A stretch of DNA of 64,000 nt from Echinococcus granulosus (Eukaryota > Platyhelminthes > Cestoda > Cyclophyllidea > Taeniidae). The notes under the pieces are model-generated. The model was not told the origin of the DNA. It did no database searches and saw only the letters and a program-made list of their open reading frames with translations. The position numbers and the translations under genes are program-made. The stretch covers positions 531,436 through 595,435 of the forward strand of contig NW_020170404.1 in NCBI RefSeq assembly GCF_000524195.1, read 5' to 3'. Each line of letters begins with the position of its first letter. Position 1 is the first letter of the stretch. Positions 45,301-57,200 of the stretch are shown one piece after another.

Positions 45301-48300
45301 AAAGTAAGTTGGGTGCTTAGAAAAGCTGTGTTGTCATGAGTCTTAGCACCCAGACAACGCCCCGACTCCTTTCACCTCAATGTCATTAGTGGTAGATTTC
45401 AGAAACCGATTTGTGTTGCAAAACACTAGATTTCAGCCACTCTAACTCCTTGTGACAGTATAGTTGATTCTAAAAATTGTTAAATTTCAATTTGGGAGTA
45501 CATAATACTGCCCTGAAATAGCAAATTCCTTAGAGTATAGCGGCCAAAATTGCATATTGCTGCTACATTTTGGTGAAAAGTTACTTCAGCTACTTCAAGC
45601 GTTCATTTAGGCGACACCAAACGTAGTCATACAGACTTTCAGTGCGTGTAAAAGTAAATTCCCAACTACGTCAGTAGTGTCACTTTCAAAGGTGGATGGA
45701 TGGGTTCTAGCAGGGTGTGACGGTGTGGCGATAGCCAAATTTAAGACTTGTATGGGTGATACTGACGAAAAAAGTCACTCGTAAGTCTGTGGTAGTCTGT
45801 AGTGGTGAATGCCCATTGCAGTTGCGATAGCTGACTTCATGCGTGGAATTGACAGAGATTGTCACAATGAGCAAGCACTGCGTCTCAACACACTTCAGGC
45901 ACAGATGAAAAAAACAAGTACAAATAATCACTCAAGTTTCTAAACAATCTCAATTTTTTAAATATTTTAAGGCTCAAAGGCAAGAAGCTCGAAAAAGCGT
46001 AAGTATTTCCAACGCTGTCACCCATTCAAAAATGGATAATGTTAGGATTCTGTTACTCTTGTTCCATACTTTTTTTCATAGATTGTTACCTGAAGCAGAC
46101 GCGTAATATCACATACCAACGCATGAATATGAATAGCAACTTCATTAAACTTAAAAATCAGTGTAATTCCTACGACCTAATAATGCACGAATTAACAACT
46201 TCTCATCATTTTTTAAAAAGTGTGAAAGCTATTTCCTAAATTAAACTTATCCAAATTTTAAATGCCCTTGTATTCTAGAGAATGATAAATCAAGGAGTCG
46301 AGGCCGAAGAGAGAGTAAGTGCAATTTACAAGGACTGGGTAACTTTATTGCCTAAACTTATTATTAAAATGGCAAAATATTTCGCCCCTTAGAATGCGAT
46401 TGCGATTCCTCCGTATTTTCGGCCCCGTCGTTGTCATCATCAACTTGCTGTAAGTCAGAGTTCCCGTGAGGTAGCAGCATCTGACTTACAAAAAAATTTT
46501 CTCTTAGGAAAAACTGAGAATTCCTAAGCAGTTGCGCAAATTAAAGCACTTTCTACTATTACAGCCTACCTTACTTTTATAAGATATGGTCTTGACGAGG
46601 TGAACTCAATGTGCCTTTCAGCTCCGGACCGAAGCAGAAACCGGGAATGTGTTTCACCCCGAAGAAAAGGTGCCAAAACATCCAATTTTACTCAATACAC
46701 TAAGGGATTTCAGCTAGATGGCGCTGTAATTTATGCAAAAACCCAGGAGAGTCAACAGTATCGTGGCTCAGGTGTACTGATTGATGGAAATATGGTCTTA
46801 AGGCGACTTTATGTACCACATTACCACCAGTCTAAAATGCGTTGCTACTTGTAATTTATACTCGTTAACTATCCAGTTCGACTTAGGGATAAATCCCAGG
46901 ACTTTTCGAATGCTTGCATTCCCTGGACGGCTTAAACAACATTCTGGGTAATAATTACTAGTACAAAAGAACCTTTTTTAAAGTGTAACCCCTAATAATT
47001 GTTTGCTTGAATATTAGAAATGTTGTGCACGCCACTATTGCCTTTTTAGATGAAAGGTCATCGAAAGGAAAGTCAAGTGAGTAATTTTTACTGATAAAAG
47101 GAAAAATATCACATTGATTTTGAAACTGAGAAAACACATTTGAAGACAAATTATCATATTACTTGATAGCGGAATAGGAGAAGTAATGCAATATCACAAT
47201 TCTATGTGTAGTACATCAGAGTTGAGGCCTAATATTTTAACGCTTGAACTGACGTCAGGAAACAACTGCCTGAGCATCCATGCATGTAGAACAAAATGTT
47301 TGACCAACCATGTCGACTTGTTAAGCACCCTAACTAGATGGTAGGCGCAATAGGGATTGAATGCTGACTATATAGATCGAATCTAAATGCTTAGCCTAAT
47401 TTAAAGGGGAAAATTACCACATATTAATATTTGAATTATTCATGTAGGAAATCGTTGCTCCGTATGCCATAGACCGGTAGACAGTAAGTCGTTCATTACA
47501 ATTCAATGGAAATAATACATCATTCTTCCCTCTTTAATGCCTATTTCAATGTGTAGATATTCGAGAAAAGAAGGTACTCGCAGCTCAAAGCCTGGGTAAG
47601 TTGCATGCTGTTGAACTTAGTCTATTCAAAATCGGTATTATGATTGTTCTCGCTATTTGGAGTACAAATTTGTTGGTAGATATTATTCAATGGGATCAAG
47701 TATTTTAAATACGAGACAATTTTTTACTAATAAACTTAAAAAACTGCGGCATTCAAAGTGTATTCCCTAATCCCGACAAGTCTATGCTTAAGTTTCTCAT
47801 CCCTATAATAGCCCCACAGGTTTTGAGATGCAGAACCCTTGCTCGTCAAACACCTGTTCAGCTTACTTTTTTTGTTGAAATAAAGCCTCACCATCATGCA
47901 CCCCAGGGAAATCACAGAAGAAGCCAGCTCAACGTATGTTTTCTAGCCCCGTGTACCCCGCTTTGCTCAGACTGTAACGCGAATGAGCTCGGTTACACCT
48001 ATCACGTACTCGTCATGACAACAGGGCAGCGCGCTTGTCTCTTTAAACCATGCCAATATAATGGATAACTTTCTGCTGTCTGGAGCAGCTCTTCATTTAA
48101 CTGACCTTATTTACGTTAAAAATCACCATGTAGCCGTGCCATGTCCCAGGCTTTGACGAATGTGCTTTGCTCCCTCTGCTCAGTCAATCAGCTACGCTTT
48201 TTTATATCGCCCTGCATATTTTTAAATAATTATTTAACATAACGAGTCCATTTTAACTCTTTTCGGAAGGTTTTAAAGGGATCATTCACCTGATGTTTTG

Positions 48301-51274
48301 ACTTATCAATGCTACTCGACTTTCTACTCATTCTATTGGTGATTACAATTTTGGGGGAAAGGGAATCTATAACATTTTAAGAAGCGCTATAAAACTTACA
48401 ACATAACAGTGAATTTCGGAAACCCTTGTAAGAAACAACTGTAATTTCGAGTTATCACTGATCATTCCACTTTTGCAGGCCGGTACCATCGATGCAAAAC
48501 ACCTCGTGCACAAATGCCATGTAGGTTTATTACCGATGAGGCAGTTTAAACGCCTGAAAGTCTACCTATTATTGTAATAATATCTAAAAATCAACTTAAA
48601 TGCAAAACGAACAAGAATTTCACCAATGTTTGGGTGACTAGACTGCGGTCCAATATAACAGCACAGCATAAGGGTGGTAAACCCCACATCGCATCAAATT
48701 AAGCTTTGAAGTAAGACGAAAGAATCAGGAGATATTCGGCTCTTTATAAGTCCTGCGCAGTGTTGAATATGAGGAACTGGTGTTTTTAATAGCTTTCTTC
48801 CAACTCAAAAGAGATGTCTGGTGGCAGACCAAATGAATTTCTAGAGACCACTCAGAGTACCGCATGAAAATGTCAAGTTGTTTTAAAATTTCAGGTCAAT
48901 GCACAGAACACTCGTCTTGTAAGCTACCCTTCCACCTCCAAAAGATACATAAATGTAAATTAGGATAACAGACCTTAGAAGCCAGAAAATTCCGCCGTTT
49001 ACAAAATTCTCGCCCTTTTTGGGGTTAAAGTCGTCCTCAAGGTAGTGCTTTTTTCATTTTAGCGTACATAAATGGCCGATTTCGTGGAGGTAAGAAAGAG
49101 ATGCGAGATGAAATCAACAGTCGAGAGTGATTCACAGACCAGTACATGAAGTTCTTTGTCTTTCACTTTTCCAGTGAACACTGAAATTCAACCTGGGCCA
49201 CCTGGAAGTAAGTGACTAGTTATCCACTTGCTTATATTTTAACTTTCTTTTTTGCGAATGTTTAGCAGCTTGGGGCTTTATCTACTTTGTCAAATCTACA
49301 GGCAGTGCAGTTGTCACTTAGGTGTGGTTTACAACGCAACTGCGCTACTCACATTATTCACTCACTTTGTGACGTTGAATCAGTGCCAGGTTGATCATTA
49401 ATAAATCGGAAATCATAATTGAAGGAATCACTGGAATGTGAAAATTGTTCGTTTGCAAGACCTTCTACTTAAAGATCAACACATCGTCTCCAACTGGCTT
49501 AAAGCTGCGCCTTCTGTACGAATTTCAAACTCCAACTGCTTCAACACTTCACAATCGAGCGATATAGTTCCTCCACATTTGGAACGGCTTCTTGAAAATT
49601 AAAAATAGGGAATTATTTCCGCCTATTCCTAGCGGCATTAAACTGCTGGCAATTAACAAATTGGAAAAGCATTCACGAATCCCGTTTTTGCTTTTTAAAA
49701 AAAATAAAGCGTTTCAACCTCGGTATTTTTCAGGCGGACATAGTGTGTCTTGGTGGAGAGCTCTTAAAACGTTAAGAATTATAAAAATAGAGTCAAGTTA
49801 AGAAATAGTGTCGCAGAAGATCTCATTTAATTTCTCAACTTGGATTGGTTGAATGCGCCTTGTTTTAACGTTAGAGATGAAATAGTTAATGCATGCATCA
49901 TCTACACTAATCGCATCCATGTGAAGGGAAGAGCCCGCGCCAGTAGACTTACAAGCTATTTCCTTTTGACATGCAGAGTTGTTTGTCAGTGTGGTTTATT
50001 AAAGTCAAATTATAATTTTAAATAGATGGATTTTTTACCGAGGAAGACGTGATTCGGAAGCATAATCTCGTGTATTCCGATGACAATGGTAAAGAAATGA
50101 CTCTCTGTTTTACTTAACTCGCTGTGCGTGGAAGCGTTTGACCACTGCCTCTCTCTTTCTCTCTCGCTCGTTCCTCATACTAAGCATTCCTTCAATGCGT
50201 GCCTAAAGCTACTCCTCATAGAAGCCAAATTGCCTGAAAATTACCGTTTTAACATTTGCATACGTACAAGAAGGCGGGATCCCTCCTTCCTGTGTCTGAA
50301 TTTTTAATGACTGAAATGGTTTGCGGAGTGTGTGCGTGTGTGCGCCCGTAATGAGGAAAGAGTTTAAGTGTTTGTTTCTTCACTTCTTCACCTTAGTGTA
50401 TCCTAAACCCGATCTTCTCCTATATCCCGCCAGTGAGTGACGATGCAGACCAGAGCGGAGCAGCGGATGCGGCTCTGGCGCTGCCCTAACACCTCAACTT
50501 TCCCCATTTCGCATTGACTACCAACCTGTGTGTATGTTGCTAAATATTAATTGCGCTGGTCGCCGAACACCGTAACCGAGAGTTAGCAGTGCCTCATTCG
50601 CCTTGTTTTTGCTTTTCTTTGGGCACTTTCTAAATTGCATAATTAAAATGCCCTTAAATAAGGTAAAGTTCGACAAGATCCGCAGATAAACTGTTTATAA
50701 TGTATCACCGGGAGAGCACGGAATCGAGGGGAGCAGAAAACAAAACTTACGCCTGGTTCAAAACGCATGGTTTGTTGGTGGAGCTGACGATGTGCCTCCA
50801 CAGATCTGCGGCGACAAAGGATGGTGGAAATATATCCACTTCCAACATCAATTTTTCTTTTATTTCTGGGGCAGATTTATGTTTCAAATGTGGTCGTTGA
50901 ATTTGAACATTTCCTTTCATCACTTCTACAAGAAGAGCATACTGAATTCTATAAGGTTGATTTGCTAAGCAAATCTGTAGTGTTTTCTTCGCTCCCGCAA
51001 TCTCGACGCATCAGATTTTGAAATCTGTCTACGGAATCATTCACTGAAGCTATAATTATCACTTGGCCAACAAACTGCTCACTCGGTCCATGGGATTGTC
51101 TTTTTGCTTTAGGCACATTTGTCGCTCCGCCCGACCATGCGATTTACGAGCGTAAGTAGTGTTTTTTGCAGTTCTCCATGAAACCAATTAATAAAAAAAA
51201 AGTGAGAATTAGCATCGTTCACCCTTTTAAATGCAGCTGATAGAATTCGTATGGGAAATCGGCCTTCCTACTAA
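42305..51274 (+). CDS. Micro-exon gene, 21 exons, unknown function
   Basis: Exons: 42305-42350, 42657-42719, 43013-43072, 43290-43325, 44022-44081, 44766-44939, 45972-45998, 46279-46314, 46393-46449, 46622-46669, 47050-47076, 47448-47483, 47557-47595, 48479-48520, 48895-48918, 49063-49089, 49175-49207, 50026-50088, 50397-50432, 51113-51151 and 51237-51274. All 19 internal exons are multiples of 3 and phase 1-1, most with GTAAGT or GTGAGT donors; the sum is 1011 nt (336 residues). The product is hydrophilic, has no signal peptide or membrane segment, starts MGDEYRDDYGNYVVN and ends MGNRPSY. It has a Ser/Cys-rich exon (about residues 89-146), Arg/Ser segments (SRSRGRREK, SPDRSRNREC) and Cys pairs (CHCSSC, CDCDSS, CSVCHRP, CQC). 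I recognise no domain. Symmetric small exons resemble flatworm micro-exon genes. Some micro-exons may still be missing. Confidence 0.8.
44766..44939 (+). CDS. Micro-exon gene, Ser/Cys-rich exon 6
   Basis: This 174-nt exon is by far the largest of its gene. It starts after TTTACAG and ends CAAC|GTAGGT, phase 1-1. It encodes DEPDYLSLDSDSDSSSC, then Ser runs mixed with CHCSSCGG, and later SGCCSSSYDYTDAR. Ser codons are a mixture of TCN and AGY, so this is not a slipped triplet repeat. Reading through the donor meets TGA at 44981-44983, which would give a truncated product if the donor were skipped. Confidence 0.8.
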
Positions 51275-51693
51275 CGCGCTTTATTTTCGTGAGTTTTTTG
51301 TGTTGCGCCTTACTAACCTCCGTGCCACGGAAACAACGCATTCACTGATGTTTACCGGAGTCACGGAAGGCGATAATGTGCAGTCTAACAGCACACGTAT
51401 TTGCGGTGTACCAATTTTTTGGCTATCTCCCCCACCAATAGAATTACAGACAAATTGACCTTGCGTTTGATGAATACCGTGCTCTCCTTTGAAGCGACCA
51501 AAGTGGTTTTTGTTATACTAGGGTGTCGTTGGTGGAAGCATGAAAATCATGCCAAATCTGTGGAAGCTAACGCTATTTAACGCTTTTGGAGTTGATGCGG
51601 AAATAACCATTTTGCCTTCTATGGAAGCAGTCATAATTTTATGCCCTTTCATGCATTTCAGGCTGAAAACATTCAGTCATTTTCAAGTTCTGG

Positions 51694-51768
51694 AATAAAC
51701 CACCTTAACTCTGCTTACGTTTGTGCCAATACAGACAATTTTGGGTCATTCTATCCTTTCCGAATAAA
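51694..51768 (+). terminator. Possible polyadenylation signals of the 21-exon gene
   Basis: AATAAA occurs at 51694-51699 and 51763-51768, 420-490 bases after the stop at 51272-51274. No closer canonical signal was seen. Confidence 0.35.
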
Positions 51769-54160
51769 TCTTCTGATAAAACTCCTCTCATTTTATTTGA
51801 GTTAACTTTTGGCACCGAAAAAATATGATGGAGCAGTAAATCAACCGCTCCGAATGTGAGAAACCTGGAGTAAATTCGAGAGATATCACAAGTAATGTGC
51901 GCTCCTCGGTGTAAACGAAAAGCCATCAGTTGCCGGAGTTAGAGTAAATTTACTTGCCCTGATCAACTTCTTTGACAGCCCAATCACCGTGTCTATGATT
52001 GACCGCGTGTGCCGGTCGGCTACCGATAGTGTTTTTTTAAACCCCGATTACGATTTGGCTTTATAAACCATTTTCAACCGATTGCAGGATTTTTGTGGGA
52101 CAAATAAATTACTGGCTTGCCAATGAAGGACATTGCGTTGGAGATCACCTCGTGTAATGCATCAAGCGGCTACGCCGATTGACACAGTCATGCTAATGAA
52201 GGGGCACTTAAAGTGCGGTGCGATTTAATTAGTGATTTTAGTGTGATAAGAGAGTAAGAAGGTTGCAAGCAAATTAGTACAAGTATCTACAAGAGAGTGA
52301 CTAAACCTTTTGGAAAGTCTGTTCTCCAAATTGTTTGTTACAACGCGGGCAATCCAATTGGCATATTGAATATGGTGTTTTACCAGTCATAAATCATTCA
52401 TTCGTTAAAACTTGAGGAGACTAGATGAATCCTTGAATCGACTCCGTTTCTAAGAGAACTGTTTTCGCGGTTTTCACGAAGGAGTAGTACGTATTTGCGA
52501 GGGTGAGGTTTTTGGGCGGATTTTCCAAAGCGAAATTATCACTACGACTTTCACGAAGTCATGGGATCTTATCTTACGAGATTTTTGTGATTTGATTTAC
52601 AATTTTATGAAATAGCGCCACTGTGATCGATGAGAACAGTACAAATGAAAAGGTATGCATGCCATCAATATCAATCTAGCGTTCAATGAAGTGCAAAGTC
52701 TAATGCGTATATGCAAATTTTATTAAGTAGTAGAGATGAAGCATATTCAATCATTTGTGCATTAAAACAAAGGGTGGCAGTGTCCTTTTGTTCTCTAAAA
52801 CAATGTTTATGAAGAAAGTTTATTGTGAAAGAAGAATGAGGGGTAACAATTGCTTCAAAGTGGATGCACTTTAGGATAGGGCAGAACTTTTACTTCTTGA
52901 GGGCAATGATTAACAGGTTATTCGCTAATTGACTTAATTAAGATGACAAATCCGACTTTACTTTGAGCTTGGTTTTACTCAGAGCTCTTAAGGTGCAGTC
53001 ATATCGCCAAATCGCAGAGCGTATCATTCAAACTAGAGGCTTAATTGTTCCAAATTTCGAAAAACCAAGGAGTCCGATCTGCCTTTTGCATTGATCAGCT
53101 CTCTGTAGAGAAGGGCTGGGGAGTTGCTAACCAATGAGACTTGCAAGGAAAGCCACTGTGACACAAAGATTGTGACCGAAACAAGTGCCAATCTCTTGCA
53201 GTTATATCAGAAGGTGAAATATCCTCGGTTGATTAATGGCAAATTAACGAAAGGCTTCCCTCCCCCTATGTTTAGAGACTTGAGGCAGGAGTTTCCATTA
53301 CGACTGCATTAGTGACATATACACATGGTCAAAACTGTGCAGCGGTTTTATTACAAGAACCTACCTACACAAACAAGATTCTGTGTGGTATCTTTGATAG
53401 AGATATAAGTAGTGCAAACACCTAACCTCCTTATCTGTATGGATCAATTTTTAAAATGTTATCGCTTTATGCTGCACGACCTTCGGATCAACGTTGTTAC
53501 CACAACAAGGGAGATAAATAATTGACGTCTTTCACTCAAGAATGGCTTTAAATTAGAATGAACAACTTTTAAACACAATACTAAAAGATTAATGAACGCA
53601 AAATGCCATCTACGTACCATCAGATTTTATTCGGGTAAATAGAAACAACTGAATCTAGAAATTAACATTAGAGACAGAAACATTATCTAAATCTGGAAAC
53701 GATTGATTTATATTTATTCTGACGACAAAGAAAAATTTTTTCTTGTATGAAGTTTAGCCTCACAGCCCCTAATCGTTACGCTTCCTGGCCAAATTAAAGC
53801 TCACACTTAGATTCAAAAGAGCAGTACAGGCGAATTCCTCATTTCATTGGGTTTGCATCGTCTTGAAGGAAAAAATTTTTTATTAGTAAATAGACCTTTT
53901 ATGAACTGAAATATTCCAGCTATGACCGATTTTTTGTATCCTTCCAATGCTTACACTAGATTAAAATAGTACGGCACATTATCATCTTCCAACTTAACAA
54001 TTTTGAAGATTCACAAACGTGTAAAGCTTAAGAATTAGCATGAATTACTTACTTAACTTGGAACGTTGTTTGTTTAAATACGGTGTATAATTCACTCTTT
54101 ATTAGTCCATTTGTTGTTTTAAAATCAAAAAAAGACAGGGGTACACAACCAACTGGATTA
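51769..54160. other. Intergenic region between the convergent micro-exon genes
   Basis: About 2.4 kb of AT-rich DNA with no supported exon on either strand. The short plus-strand frame at 53124-53312 has no splice or similarity support. Confidence 0.5.
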
Positions 54161-54166
54161 TTTATT
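54161..54166 (-). terminator. Polyadenylation signal of the minus-strand micro-exon gene
   Basis: AATAAA on the minus strand, 84 bases after the stop codon at 54250-54252. Confidence 0.6.
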
Positions 54167-54249
54167 ACTAGAATTTCCATATAAGCAACGGCAAGGGTAG
54201 ACCAGGTTTTTGAATAAATTTCATTGCTTTGATAAGGAAATTTCCAGCT

Positions 54250-57200
54250 TTACTGCTTCCCCCTTGAGTGGGACTTGGAAGACTTCTCTAAAGGGTAAGA
54301 AAAACTTAATACTATAGCGGGGTGGTTAAATCTAGGCGCCGAAAGACGTGTTTGCTTCCCAAAAAGGAAAGGTAAATATAGTATGGGAGGTAAAACCATT
54401 GATTATAAATGCGTGTAAGACCCTCATCGTTCAGTTCTCCGAGGTGAATTCAATTTACCTTTCATGTAAGGCTGAGTTTGAGACTTGTTTTTGGTGACCT
54501 TCTTAATATGCTTGTGGCGACGGTCTGAGTCTACAGAGAGAATTAGCACAAGAACTCGTCACGTAGGGACAGGACCTTCAAAAATCAAACTAAATTAGCG
54601 ACCCAAAAGACATAAACAGTGTAGTAACTGTGTCTGCAAATAGCGCTCCATGATGCTTACTTTACGTCATGGTTTTTGTACTGTTTTAGACAAGCAAGCC
54701 AAATTCAATGCAAAAAAAATCCTTTCGCGTTAGAGACGAGAACATTTCCATGGAAATGAAGGCTGGATAGAAGGAGAAGACTTGTTTAATTTACTACTGA
54801 TTAACACTACTGTCAAACTCTCCCAAAGCCAGGTGAAAGTGAATCTCAAGTAAGTATCTCAAACCCGTATCGTACCGGAGCTGGAGCTTGATGAAGAAGA
54901 CGAAGGCGGTCGACGTCTATTGGCCTTTACGGGCTTATTAGGTGGCGGTGCTACAGGGATCGACAACAATTGACAACTTAGTAGTCCGACGATTCAACTT
55001 CATTTCCAATGCCAAAGCGCTGAATGCTGTCTTATCAGTGGAATGCTTTGACAAAGTTTGCAAATTTCCAAAGAAAAAAACGAAACAAACAATCAATGTT
55101 TTAAGGCATACGTGGCATGGGATTGCGATTCGGTTTGCTGCCCTTTCGCCCAGCACAGCGATCTAGAAGCCAAAGTATCAGTTTTCAGTGCCTTGAAAAT
55201 AATCTCGGTGGAGGAGAAGCAGAAAAATGAAAAAAATTAGGCACTAAATCACATTTGTTATAACGCTTTTAACTAAGGCGGATAAATTACTTTGTCGAGG
55301 TGAAACGGACTCCGAACTCGAGGACGATGAGCTTGATGAACGATTCATTTTGCAATGATGATGATGCGGATGGTGACGCCCTCCTTTTTCGAAGTGGTGG
55401 AGTTAAATACAGTTAAAGGCTTCTTGCGACGATAATAAAAACAAATCCATTTGATGCATTAATCGTGCTACTAATGGCAGTTAAATGGAAGTCGAATCCG
55501 TTAGTTTGAATCATTACTTATCGCTGTTTACTTTTAAATTATCACAAAGAGAGCGAAATTTGTCATTGCAGTTAAGGGGTTGTCTTCTCTTAATCACATT
55601 ATTTTGATCTAGGAAGTAAAAAGTCGAATTATAACTCAGTCGACGAAGTGAAGAGAAAGGGAATTAAAATTTATGATTCCGACACAAAGCAATCCAGCTC
55701 AACTCCAACCTACGATGATGCCAATGCGGCTTTTAAAAACTTTCACAGATGTGTGTTTTGCGTAGGTTGTGGCAAAGACCAACCTTTCGGCGGAACCGGA
55801 GAAGCAGACGCAGCACGTCTAGGCCGAGACTTGTTTCGTGCTTCACGCCTCTGTTTCAACATTTGAACGAAATCTGAATAAAACAATGCGGTGGTTACTT
55901 ATGCTTGTTTGAGTTATGTAATAGCGTCAATTGAGGAGGTTTGCGCAGAACCTGGGTCAGAAGACGAACTGGATGAAGTTGACGACGATGATGAAGACGA
56001 CGAGGAGCGATAGAGAGGGCAATGTGCCTTGTGTTTAATGTTTCGGAAACCTGGCAAGCAAAAGTAAACTAACTGTTAATGCCATTAGTCAGTCTTTATT
56101 GAATCAATTATATAAACGACTTGATTTTAGATTCGCTTTTGTGTGTCTTCCTTAATGCTTTTTTTGCATCGAGTTTGCTTAACGGTTCATCCAATGTCCT
56201 CTAATAGAATGCTGGTCTAAGCAATGGCAAAGACAAGAAAACCCTTAAAATTGCAAAAAAGGAAATAAAAGGAATCAGAGTATAATCCTTTCTTAACGAA
56301 AACTTTAAGTTACACACGATAGACGACACTGTACATATACCATCCAAGCATAAGTTAATCCACCAAATAATTGACAAGAAGTGGCCAGTGGAAACATGAT
56401 CATCAACCAGGCGAGACAAGAGGGAATCCTTTGTTTTAAAAGATATATTTGATGCGAAAAGCTGCTAGTGATATTGTTTGGGGAAAATTTTTAGTTAAAT
56501 AAAGCCTTGACGAACCGTTTTGCCTTGAAGAACTCGAAGAAGGTGAGTAATCATGTCGTCTCATTCGATGGACGGTGTCGGGACCATGATGATGGCCTAA
56601 TATATTTTAAAGAAGAGTTAAAGTTAAACCAAATGAAATCAAGAGAAAAATTTTATCAGCCTTTTGAGCCACCCTAAAAGAAAGGATTCATTTAATGCAG
56701 CACGTGGAAGTGAGGAAAATTTTACTATCGTACCAGTGACGAAAATACTGCCAATAACTCAAGGTGTTCATCTTAACAATCATTCACAATGAGAAGTGCA
56801 CTTGTTAAAAAAGTAAATTCAAAAAGTTATTGCACATAAAGCAGCTTTTAACTAACAAAATTGACAGTTGACATAAGTTGTTTTGACAAGATTTTGTAAG
56901 GTGCTGCAGTTTCGGCACCCACCACGCAGTAAAATCTCGTAGGTACAAGCTAAATTAGCAGAACCCCAAAAAAATTCCAAAAGGTCTCACTTATTCAAAA
57001 GGCGTTGCACAAAAGCAACACAATTAAGGGAGCAAGAGTAGTGCAAGCGTAAAGTTCACGGTACAGGTTGTTTGTGGCCTGCGCTTGACCACTGTCACGA
57101 AGGCTTGACAGAAGTGATTGTCCACCTGACCTGGAAATCATAAGTTTGTGCAACGCCCCAACAGGCAATTGCACTGACCCAAGGGTTACAATGTAGGTGG

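Noticed and set aside
55648..55866. 72-codon plus-strand frame.
   Set aside because: It is the shadow of the Arg-rich exon 55784-55873 on the minus strand, which has matching splice sites and phase.
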